From assembly GCA_003450735.1 (NCBI GenBank), contig DMEZ01000070.1, positions 22,997-79,488 of the forward strand: DNA of 56,492 nucleotides, given 5' to 3'. The stretch is from Elusimicrobiota bacterium. GTDB lineage: Bacteria > Elusimicrobiota > Elusimicrobia > UBA1565. The translations under genes were made by a program, and so were the position numbers. Below, in pieces: positions 6,746 to 18,700 of the stretch; positions within the stretch are counted from its first letter, which is position 1; every line of letters starts with the position of its first letter. The notes below the pieces were generated by a model. It saw nothing but the letters and a program-made list of their open reading frames with translations. It was not told the DNA's origin and searched no databases.

Positions 6746-9700
6746 TCAGTGGATGACGCCGATCTTGCGGATGACCGTCTCGGTGCCGAGGCTGGAGCCG
6801 ACCTTGATCCGGGCGATGTACCCGCCCTTCGAGACGAGGCGTCCCATCCCGTTCTTGCCGTCCCAATCGACGAAGTTCGGGCCGAGCCTCCCCCCCATCT
6901 CCCCGGGGTTGAACTTGAAGGTGCGCACCACGTAGCCGAGCAGGTCGTAGATCGTGATCGTCACGTCGGAGTCGGCCCCGAGGTTGTAGACGATGACGGT
7001 CTTCCCCTGCGGCCCGCCCTTGCGCGTGTCGAAGGGGTTCGGATAGTTCGAGACCTTGCTGATGACGCTCTTGATCTGGCTGGTGGCGACCGTGGCGCTC
7101 ACCTGCGACCACGCCGACGCGCGGCCCGCCCCGTTGATGGCGCGCACCCGGTATTGCAGGAAGAGGCCCGAGTCGCGGGGAGCCTCGGCGGAATTGATCC
7201 CCTTGGGGTCGCCGATCCGGTAGTCGGTCACGGCCTGCAGGGCGGCGCCCGCCGGGATCTGCTTGGCGGGGATGATGCCGATCGTCCGCCAGACCGGGTC
7301 CACGCCGATCTCGCCGGTGGCTCCCGATGCCACGAACTTCGACTTCCGCTCCTGGAGCTCGTACATCGCGACTCCGGACTCGGCGTCGGACGCTTCCGTC
7401 CAAGCGATGGAGAACACCCCGCCCGTGGGAGCGCCCATCTGGAGATTGGCCGGAGCCGATGGCGCGGTCCCGTCCACCCGCATCAGGAGGATGGCCGTGC
7501 CCGTGCTGGAAGGCTGGGCGCTCAGGTCCTTATTAAGGACGTCCTTGTAGCCGCGCACCGACACGACCACGACCTCCTCCGCCTTGCTGACGAACTCGTT
7601 GAGGAAGTGCGCCTGCTTGTTCGAGCCCTTGCAGCCGCGCCCGTTCCCCGCGGAGGGACAGCCGTCGTTGGCCACCGAGACCGTCCTGAACTGGGTGTTG
7701 CTGACCGGCTCGACGTGCATGAACTCGGCGCCGACCGCGACCAGACCCTCGTAGCGGGTCTCGCCGCCCAGGCGGGTGTCCGCCACCGTCAGAAGAGTCT
7801 CATCGGCCCCCATGTTCGCGGTCAGGTTGGTCGATTGGCTGCGGGCCGGCAGCCGCAGGCCCTTGAGCGTGTGGCCGCCCGAGCTGTCCGCCTCGTCCCA
7901 TCCGTCGGTGAGGGTGGTGTTGCTGACGAAATCGACGCCCGCGGCGACCTGCCAGCCGCGCAGGCCTTCCGTGGAGGTGGGGTTGTCCCAGGAGACCCTG
8001 AAGGTCCCGTCGGCCACCCAGGACTGCTTGGCCGCCCGGGAGACCTTGGTGTTGCCGCTCTTGTCCTTGATGTAGATGGTGATCGCGCCCTCCCCGGCCA
8101 GCACGATCTCGTCCGGGATGTTGTCGTTGTTGATGTCCACGTCCAGCGTCTTGTTGCCGTCGAGGTCGAGCGAGGGCTTGTCGATGCCGATCAGGCTGAT
8201 GAACGTCCGCTTCCCGGTGTTCATGAAATCGAAGTTGTCGGGGAGCCCGTCGCCCGTGACGTCGATGAGGGGCTCCTCGGAGAAGACTTCGGCGGTCGCC
8301 TGAGTCTTCTTCCCAAGGCCCTGCTGCCAGATCCAGTAGGAGGGGTCGATCACCCACTCGTTGTCGACCCGGTTCGCGAAGGCCGGATAGCCCACGGCGC
8401 GCCTGTCCGCGTAGGTCGACGGGGTGATGATGATCGCCCTGTTCACGTTGACCGTGAGCATGGGGATGTCCGTCCGGACGATCTTCACCAGGCCCTGCAG
8501 GCTCGTGTCCATCGGGAACCTGTCGGCGGTGTCCTCCTCCATCTCCACGCTCAGCTGGCTCCCGTCCGGGCCGAGGATGTCCGCGAAGCTCTCGAGCGAG
8601 AGGCCGAACTCGTCGTTCTCGGTCGGCCGCTCGTAGCGGACGAAGGAGCCCGCGAGGAGCGTCCCCTCGGCCCCCGTTCGGCTGAAGACCTGCACGGCGG
8701 GGTAGGTCGAGCTGCCGATGACGGAGCTCGTGATGGTCTGGAACATGAACTTCTCGATCGGGTAGGACGCGGCGCAGACCGCCGGCGCGTCCGCGGTCGA
8801 ACGGTAGATCACGGCGCTGATCTGGGAGTAGCAGGCGGTGGAGATCGCGGGCGCCGTCGTGACGTAGAGGGCCCCGCCCACGGAGGAGAAATCCGCGCTC
8901 GAGCTCAAGACCAGCAGGGGCAGCGCCGTGGTCGAGGAGACGTCCGTCGCCAGGCTGGTCGTGATGTCCGCCGCGTCGACCGAGGAGATGTCGACGGAGA
9001 CGAAGAGGGTGACCGTCTGCGTGGACACGGTGAGGTAGGGGACCAGCGTCCCCTGCTCCCTGGTGCGCAGGCTGATGAGGGCTTCGCCGTCCCTGAAATC
9101 AGCCGAGCCCGCGGGGAAGGCGCTGTAGGTCGCCGAGCCGACGACCAAGTCGGTGTCCGGCGTGAAGATGGCGTCGCCGCTGTCGCGCCAGACCGTCACC
9201 GTGCGGAGGTCGCCCTTCCCGATGCCGCGCGCGGCTCCCGCCCAGGTGCCTTTCTGCTTGAGCTTGAGCGAGCCGACGCGCGTGAAGTTCGCGCTCACGT
9301 TCGCGCGCAGTTCGAGCATCTGCACGCTCTTCTGGCCGACGATCGCGGTCTTGGGCGCGAGGACGAGAGGAGCGATGGTCAAAGCGACCGGCCGGATGAA
9401 GACCTTGGTCCCCCGGAAGGGGAACTTGTCGGACCGCGTCCCGCTGGGCAGGGTCTTGGTCACCTCGAGGTTCACCAGCGACGCGGGGACGCCGTCGGCC
9501 TGGTTGATGCCGAGCCAGGTGTTCTCTTCGATGTCCACCGAGACCTCGTCGTTCTTGATGGCGGTGGGCGCCACGTCGTAGGTCAGGAAATAGACGCCGG
9601 CGGTCGGGGAGATCGTCTGGGGGACGGCCAGGTCGATGCGGTGCTGGCGCTCCTGCTCCTCGTTCTGGTCGAAGAGGTCCACCTTGCGCACCAGCGTGCC

Positions 9701-12700
9701 CGAGGAGGCGCCGAACGCCTCGAAGCGGATGACCGGGGTGTTCGAATTGTCGAGCCTGCCGGCGCGGGCGCTCACGAGCAGGGTGGGATAGGTCGCCGTG
9801 GACGTCGCGGACGTGTACTTGCGCTGCCCATACCCGCCGAGCTTCATCAGCTCCGCCCCGCCGACCAGGATGTCGCCCAGCCCGTCGGGCGGGAATCCCT
9901 GGGTGGAGGGCACGACCAGCTCGAAGGGCGGGGCCGTGGCGGTGTAGACCTCGGGCGGCGTGTCCAGCGTCCCGGGGCTCAAAACGGCGAGCACGCGCGT
10001 CTCCGTCTCGGAGACGTTGAGGTCGGTGTCGTCGAGCAGGTCGTTCTGGTTGAGGTCCTTGAAGATGCGCACGTAGGTGACGTTCGAGTTGCGGCCGAAG
10101 AGGCGCCCCTCTTCCTGGCTGCCGCCGCCCCGGCTCACGCGCAGGCTCTCCCAGCGCGCCGTGCTGACGTCGGTCTTCAGGTTGAAGCGCAGGAGCGGCA
10201 CCTTCGTCTGCGCCTGGCTGACCTGCTGGACGTTCTGCAGGCCGATCCAGTCGTAGATGCCCATGGTCACGACCGAGGTCGACTTCTCGATCACGATCGG
10301 GGGGTCGACCACGTAGGGCTTCGGAGCGATCGTGGCCGTGTTCGGGAGCTCCACCTCGATGTACCCCGTGGTGGCCACGCGCAAGCCCTGCCTGGCCCCG
10401 ACCGCCGCGAACTGCTGGAGGTCGTAGGAGACGAAGAAGTACTGCGGGGTCGTGCTGACGACGATCGGCGGGTTGAACTCGATGGTCACCGTGCCCGTCG
10501 AGAACTTGGCGCCGCCGGGGGACACCATGTGGATGTAGTTGCCCAGGCTGTTCGTGGCGCGGTCGACCTCGGTGAACTCCTCGTCTCCGTCCGCGTCCCT
10601 CCAGATGCGCACGGCCGTGATGTCGGTGTCCAGCGAGGTGCTGGGATCGCGGTCCAGGCGGATCTTCTTCCAGCGCACCGTGTTCGTGGTGGTCCGTGCC
10701 TTGAGGCGGGACACGGAGACGAACTGGGCGTTCTGGATGGTCCTCACGCCCTTGCCCACGATGTCGAAGAACTCGAACTCCAGCGTGTTCTGCGCCGGCA
10801 CGATGGGGAAGCCGGGGGTGGCGGGCGCGTTCAAGAGCACCGTCTTATGGTTGGCTTCGGCGGGGCCCAGCGTGAAGTTCGCGGCCGCCGGGGCGTAGGT
10901 CCCGACGACCTCGTTGCGCCGGCCGGTGAGCGACTCGTGCGAGAACAGGGTGGCCTGGGCGAGGTCGATGGCGAGATAGTAGGTGATCGTGGAGGTCGGC
11001 ACCAGGGTGTAGTCCGCGTCCGGCTGGGTGTCGCGGATGTCGAGGTCGACCACCTTGTCGTTGGGTCGGGCCACGGCGACCAGGTCCAGCCGCTCCTGGC
11101 CCGTGCTCAGCACCCTCTTCTTATAGAGCTTGACCGCGTCCAGGTCGCTGTACTGGCTGTTCAAGCCGGTGCCCGGGGTCTGGAAGATGGTGCGCAGGTC
11201 GCTCCAGCGCACCTGGAAGCCGCTGGAGTAGGCGTCCAGCTTCATCGCCACGAAATCGGTCTGGCCCTGCTGGATGCGCGGGGCCAAGTAGGTGCCCGGG
11301 AGATGCCCCGTGGCCTTGGTGTCGAGCAGGCCTCGGTGGACGCTCAGTAGGGCGGGGTAGCGGCTGCCCGAGCCGGAGGGCAGTTCGACCGAGCCCAGGT
11401 CCTCGTAGCTGATGATCTCGCTGCTGTAGGCGACCATGTAGGCGCCCGGGCCGCCCGCGGGGAGCCCCACCGTGGAGCTGATCAGCCAGTAGGGGTCCAC
11501 GCCGCCGTAGGCGGAGCCGTCGGAATCGGCGGGCTGGGACCATCGGAAGGCGGCGCCCTCGGAGAGGCCGAGGGTCGGCACGCCGTCGACCCGGTTGCGG
11601 AGGGCCCCCGACTCGCACACCTGCTCGATCCTCTGATAGGCGACCCGGAGCTCGCCGACCCAGGCGACGCCCGGGACCTCCGACACGTAGACGGGGTTGC
11701 CGCCGCTGCAGGCCAGCGGAGCGGCCGTGCTCAAGGACAGGCCGGCCAGCGAGGAGACGAACCATTGGTTGGCGGCCGGGAAGCTCTCGATGAGCGACGG
11801 CAGGGCGGGCAGGGCCGGCGCCTCGTAGAACTTCCAGTCCAAGGCCGTGCCGAACATGGGGGTGAGCCGCACGTAGAGGGTGCGCTGGGAGGGGATGATC
11901 TCGCGCACCCTGCTTCCGAAAGGCATCACGGAGGCCGTGTCGTAGTAGTTCGGATGCGAGAAGGCGTTCTCCGTGGCGTCGTCGTCGTTGAGGAGGCCCT
12001 TGGGGAAGGAGTCCGCGTGCAGGGACGCGCCGAGGGTGCGGGGGTCCTGGGTGACCGGGTCGTTGGTCACCGCCTCGGCCGACATGAGGTAGGCGACGAT
12101 GTAGCGCTGGGAGACGCTCCGGGTGGCGAGGGTCTTGATGCGCTGGGGCGTGAAGAGCGTGACGCGGGAGGACTGCGGGCTCCCCGAGTTGCCGAACGTC
12201 CCCGTCCCGATGAGGAGGTCCTCCCCCGCCCCCTGCTCCAGCTTGTTGTTGTCGTTGACGTCGAGCCAGATCGAGACCTGGTCGACGTCGGCCTTGTTGC
12301 TGCCCGCGAGCATCGAGGTGCCCGTGGCGTAGAGGGTGACGAAGCGCCAGTAGGTGTCGGCCACGTTGGTGTTGAGGGTGAAGGACATGACCGCGCCCGT
12401 GGTCTTCTGCTGCAGGTAGGCCCCCATGGCGGAATCGTCGTAGGTGTTCGACGAGACGACCGTGACCTTGTCGGCGAACTCCGCCACGTTGGGGATCAGG
12501 GAGCGGGTCTTGCCCGTGGGCGGGAGGCCGATGTTCACGGTGTCCATCCGCTTGGGCGGCTGGATGATGAAATAGAACGTGTTCGGGATGATGAGGCCGA
12601 GGTTCGACTGGTCGCCGACCGTGGCCAGCGGGTTGATGTCGTAGGCGACGAAGAAGTTCCGGTCGCCCTCGGTGAGGGACTGCCCGCCGCCCATGCCGAT

Positions 12701-15700
12701 GATGGGGATGCGGGCCGGGCCGGAGATGGCGGTGGTGGAGGAGAAGGAGAGCTGGGTGGTGCCCTCCATCGCGCGGGTGCAGTTGCGCCAGACGTTCGCG
12801 TCCATGTCGACATCGGCGCAGTGCATGACCTCCTTCAGGTCCTCGTCGGTCTGCTCGTCGTTGAAGACCAGCCTCTGCGGGACCGCCGGGAAGGGGTCGT
12901 CGCTCGGCAGGAAGTCGGCGATGTTGGTGACGTAGACGTTGATGGGCGAGGGCGTCGTCGAGCTGATGGCCACGCCGGTCACCGGACACTGGGCGTCGCT
13001 GGGGGCGCACTTCAGGCGCCCGACCGGGAACTTGTGGACGATCCCGGTCTTGGGCGAGACGATCTGGTCGGTGGTGTTGCCGAAGAGGTCGGCCTTCGCG
13101 TCGAGCAGGCCGTTGCCGTCCGCGTCCGACCACACCCGGATCTCGTCGACGTCCGAGGCCTTGTTGAGGAGCTTGATGGCCCCGCCCAGGGAGCGCGAGT
13201 GCACCCAGCGGTCGAGCTTGATCCCCGACCAGATGGCCGAACCGGTCGCCTTGAGGGTCAGCTTGGAGACGGGGGCGTCCTTGTCGTTCTGGGTCACCGA
13301 GGTCGCGACCGAGTTCTTGCGGCCCTCCCCCTCCGTGTCGACCGCCTCCACGTAGGCCAGGTCCGGCGTGGCCCGGACGGTGACGTTCGCGGACAGCAGG
13401 GGCATGAAGGACTGCACGACGCCGTTGCCCGCCAGGGGGATGACCTCGGAGGGGCCGTTGATCTGCGCGCCGTGGGAGCGGTCGCGCATCGCGTCGGAGG
13501 CGTAGTCGAAGACCACGAAGTAGGTGATGGTCGACTCCGAGACCGTGCGCTGGATCTCGTTGAGCTTCACCGCGGCCTGGTAGCTCGGCTCGGAGCTGAG
13601 GGTCGGGTTGAGGATGCAGAGGTTGAGCTCGACCGAGCGCAGGGAGAAGATCGAGTAGTCCGTGGGCTTGGCCTCGGGCGGGTCGTTGGCGCAGAGGCTG
13701 CCCAGCTCCCGGCGCCAGGCGTTGGGCGTGACCTCGGTGTCGATGAAGGCCTCGAAGAGGCCGTTGCCCTTGCTGGGGTCGCCGTCCGCGCCCGAGTCCA
13801 CGAACAGGCGGATGTTCTTGATGTCCTCGTCGCGCCCGGTGCCCAGGTGCGTGACGCGGACGCGGTCGATGACGCCGGTGTACTGGTCGGTCCACAGCCT
13901 CAGCTTCATCACGCCCACGGCGGAGGCCCCCTGGTTGACGAAGCTGAAGCTCGAGAGGGTCTGCTTGACGCTCTCGTCGATGACCGTCGAGTCCCACCAG
14001 GGGAGGGTGCTCGAGCGGACGGCCCATTCGCCGGGGTCGCTCACCGAGGCCGCGGTCACCGTGTCCCTCGCCAGGGTCCAGGTGACGGTGTCCTTGACCG
14101 CGGCCCAGGCGGCGGTGTCCGTCTGCAGGGCCCACCACGGGGAGATGTCGTTGGCGCGCACGTTGATGCGGGCAGCCTCGCGCTCGACCGGCGAGGTCGC
14201 CGTCTTGACGGCGAAGTTGTTGCTCGCGATGCCCACCTGGCTGGCCGGGGCCGGGGTGAAGCGGACGTAGAAGGGCGAGGGGATCTCGAAGCCGAGGCTC
14301 GAGGGCAGCTCATCCTCGGCGTAGCCCGAGGGCGCCAGGCGGATGGTGAGGAAGAAGTTCTTGGCCGTGGTCGTCAGCTTGGTGTAGGTGGAATTGACGA
14401 CCTGCAGCTCGGTCTGGCCGTGCGTGGAGTCGCCGAAGAAGTAGAACTGCCCGTCCAGGACGGCGGTCGCGATGAACACGTCGTAGTCGGTGCTGAACTG
14501 GCCGTTGCCGTCGGCGTCCACGTAGAGGGCGACCTCCGAGATGTGGGAGGGCTGCAGCTGGCCGATGCGCCGGACCTGCAGGCCGGAGAACTCGGCGGAG
14601 AGGTGGCTCGCCGTGGGCGGGGAGACGGACATGGAGAGGCGCAGCATCTCGACCGGGTTGGGCGAGGAGGGGGTGGAGCCGTCGCCCTGGCGGATGACCG
14701 GGCGGTTCTGCCCGACGTTCTTCTTCGAGTCCAGGACCGTCCCATCCGGGTTCTTCTCCGGGGCCATGTCCGTGGGGAAGACGACGACGCCCGCCGTGAA
14801 CACGTTGTCGTCGGAGAGTTCGTCGGGCGTGTACAGGAAGTCGTTGAAGGAGCGGCCCAGGTCGTGGGTCTTGCCCCAGAGGGTCGTGTCGGCCTGCGCC
14901 GTCGCGTAGATCGTGAGCTGCTCGACGATGAAGTCCTGGATCTGCAGGCCGGTGAACACGCCCGGCGTCGGGTCGCTCTCGCCCAGGAAAAGGTGCGAGT
15001 TCGGCGTGGTCGTGCTGAGGGTGAGGTCCTGCAGGATGACGTTGAGGGTGGAGCCCGAGGTGCCGAAGAGGACGAGCCCCGAGAAGTACTGCCGGTTGAT
15101 CGAGTGCCCGGAGGCGACGTTCCCGAACTTGTCGCGCAAGGTGACGCCGAGCATCCTCCCGCCGATGGACCGGGCCAGGACGCCGGGGTCTCCGACGTGC
15201 AGGGGGGTGAGCTGGGTGTAGGGGTGGTAGATCGTGATGTAGTCGGCCCGGCTGGGCGTGACGTACTGCGGCTGGGTGATGACGGGCATCGCGAAGCCGT
15301 CCTGGCGGAACACCGAGGCCTGGAGGGTCGTGGTTCCGACCTTGGTGTCCCAGATGAAGAAGCGGGCGCGCGTGGAGCCGATGTCGAAGGTGATGGGCAG
15401 CGGGGAGTCGGCGGGGCCGATCTTGCGCCAGTCGCTCCCGTCCTTGATCTCCTTGGTGGACACCTGTCCGCCGCGGGTCGTGGCCGAGTTCTGCGACTTC
15501 ACCATGAGGGTATGGAAGGCCCAGGTGGACTTGGTGACGTTGCCGAACTGGTCGTAGAGCTCGACGTCGATGGGCGTCTCGACGGGCAGCTGGGTGGTCG
15601 TGCTCAGCTGGACCGTCGTGCCGGCGATCAGGTAGCGGTTCGGCGTCGTGAAGCCCGCGGAGACCGGCGGCCCGGGGGTCACGGTGTAGGTGCCGGAGGC

Positions 15701-18700
15701 GACCGTCCACATGCGGTTCTTGACCGTGTCGACCGTGACCGTCCAGGGCGTCTGCGTGCTCGCGGAGACCTTGGTGTCGATCAAGTAGAAGCCCGTCGCC
15801 GAGAAGCCGATGGGGACGCGGGCGATGCCCGTGGAGGCGACGAAGGCGCCGGGGTCGGGGCTCGAGAACTGCGTCTTGCCCAGCGAATCCGAGCGGATGT
15901 AGAACTCGATGACGTCGAGCCCGGTGTCCTGCTGGCCGTCCTTGACCGGGGAGGGGTTGCCGAAGCGGTCCTGGACCTGGAAGACGACGGCCCCGCAGGT
16001 CGCGCCGGCGAGCAATTCGCCCTTGATGCCGGTGCCCATGTCCCCCACCGGCGGCACCGCGATGCGGCTGATGACGTCGGGCTGGATGTTCACGAACTGG
16101 GCCGAGGAGAGCAGGACCTCGGCCGGGTCGTAGACCCCCACCACCGGCCGGCTCGACTCGGAGGGCGGGTAGGAGGAGGAGGCCATGGTGTCCAGGTAGT
16201 AGAAGGTCGCCTCGAACTGGAGCGCCGGGATGGTCACCGACGTGACCGGCACCTCGAAGAGGGGCGGGTTGTTGGGGGCGATCTCGCTGGAGGCCGAGAA
16301 GGAGAAGGCGTCGTCGACGGTGGAGGCCCGGCGCGCGACCGTCGTCAGATGGATGTCCATCGGGGCGGCCAGGACGGTCGGGTTGTTGAAGCGGTCCTGC
16401 ACCTGGACCTGGAAGGAGCGCAGCATGGAGCCGCCCACGTCGTGGACCCGGCCCGCGACCTGACGGTTGACCGGGTTGCCCATGCCGAGGGTCTTGGCCG
16501 TGAGCGGGTCGAGGCGCATCAGATAGGTCGCCGAGGAGACGTCCACGGCCGTGGGGGCGATGTTCAGCGTCCAGCGCCCCGGCCGCCCGCCGTTGCCCAG
16601 GTTCTGCTCGGGGTCGATGCCGGCGTAGGAGGACATCTTGTCGCGGTAGCGGAAGCGGGCCTCCTTGATCCCGTGCACGATGGAGATCGAGTTGATGTAG
16701 TTGTAGGGCGAGTTGGGCTCGACGAAGCCGTAGTCCCCGTTGCGCGTGTTCGGGATGCCGGGGCTGAAGCCGGCGCGGGTGCGCACGTCCACCTCGCCCG
16801 CGGGCAGGTTCAGCAGGATGTCCGTCTGGCCGTAGTCGGTGGGGTTGTCGAAGTCGTCGCGGCGCTCGACCGTGAACTCGCCGCCGCCCTCGGCGTCGCC
16901 CGTGACCGGGGCGAAGGGGGTCACGCCGGTGAGCACCAGGTGCTTGACCTCGCCGCCCACGGTCAGCAGGGTGCCCGACAGGTTGCGCTGGTCGGAGATG
17001 AAGGGGGCGAGGTCGGCGGGAGCCGCCATCGTCCCGATCCAGACGCGGGCGTAGTTCCCCGCGACGGGGGAGACGTAATAGCCCCAGTGGGGGTTCGTAT
17101 TGTCGGCGTCGCCGTTGTTGCCGACGCGGCCCTTGCTGTCCGAGTAGGTGTAGGTGGACTCGACGGTCACCCAGCCCGCGCCTTCGTTGTAGGCCAGCGA
17201 GCCGGAGGAGCCGCTGAAGCCGACCACCTGGATATAGACCGGGGCGCTGGAGACCAGGGGGTTGTTGTAGACGTCGGCCAGCTGGCCGGTGAACTCCTGC
17301 ATGCCCGGCGCGAGCTTGGAGCCCGCGCGGACGTTGATGACCTGGTTGGTCGGGCCGGGGCTGACGGCCACGGCGCCGGCCAGCCCGGGGCTCACGTCGA
17401 TGTAAGGCCGCACCGAGAATCCGGGCACCTCGGTGTGGATGGTCGGGTTGTCCTGCTGGGTCGCCTTGATCCAGCGGGAGCCGGCCTTCTTGAGGATGAG
17501 GCCGTTCTCGTTGGTGTAGCTCTTGTAGCCGGAGTCGGTGTGCCCGAACGCCCCGGCGAGCGGCGAGAAGGAGGGCGTCTGGGGCGCCTGGAAGGGCTCG
17601 CCCGAGAGCACCACCGTGCTGAGATAGATGTTCGGCCCGGTCGAGCAGAGGTTGCTGAAGAGGTCGTGCGCCGAGATGGAGAAGTGGATGAGCGCGCCCG
17701 CCGTCGCGGAGGAGGGCACGTCGTGGAAGTGCAGGTGGTGGGCCGGCCCGGGGTGGACGTCGAGGGCCGCCGAGGCCGCCGAGGAGACGCTCAACAGCGA
17801 GGCCGGCGTGCTCGAGGCGACCACGCTGTAGGTGGACATGGCGGTCACCGGCATGATCGGGAAGGTCCAGTTGCCGAGTTGGAGCAGGGCCGGCGAAGGC
17901 GGCACGGCCCGGGAATCGGCGGGCAGGGTCAAGACCACCTCCGGCATGAGGGCCGGCGGGTTCGTGTCCCAGTTGACGCTGGTCGAGGAGATCTCGGTCG
18001 CCACGTTGAAGAAGGCGTCGACCAGGTTGACGGTGGCCTGGAAGGCGGTCTGCGGCACGGTCATCGCGAAGGCCGTCGGGGCCCCCGTCTTCCCCGCGGT
18101 GTCCCCGGCGGCAAGGTTCTGGCAGTAGGGCGAGACGGTGCACTTGCCGGGCGCGCCCTTCTCGCCGGGCAGGAGGACCTGCAGAGCGACCCCGGTCGAG
18201 GCGAACACCTTGAACCTGGGCGTCCTGGCCGCCGGGGATTCGGCGCGGCACTCCACGGAAAGCTCGCCGATCTGGCAGACGTGGTCGACGAGCTGGTCGC
18301 GCGGATAGACGGCGATCGAGGCCGCCGTGCTCTTGGTCACGAGGGTCACCGCGTTCGGGGGGACGTCCAGCTTGAGCGACCCGCTGGCCAGCGGCGCGGT
18401 CGGAGGCTCCACGTCGTAGGTGTCGGAGGTGACGAGGTAGACGTTCGGGCCGTTGGGCACCTGGATCGCGATGTTGTTGTAGCGGTCCACCAGGTTGACG
18501 GTGATCCGGATGGGGACTCCCGCGGTCTGCGTGGAGATGCTCCCCACCTTCCCTCCGTCGGGATAGACCCCCAGGCCGCCCATGTTGGTCTCGCCCGGCA
18601 GCAGCAGCTGCAGGCCGTAGGGGTCGTTCGCGTTGACCGTGAAGGTGGAGGAGTAGGGCGAGTCCTGCAGGCCCGAGGCCCCGTAGTCCTCGGCGATGAG

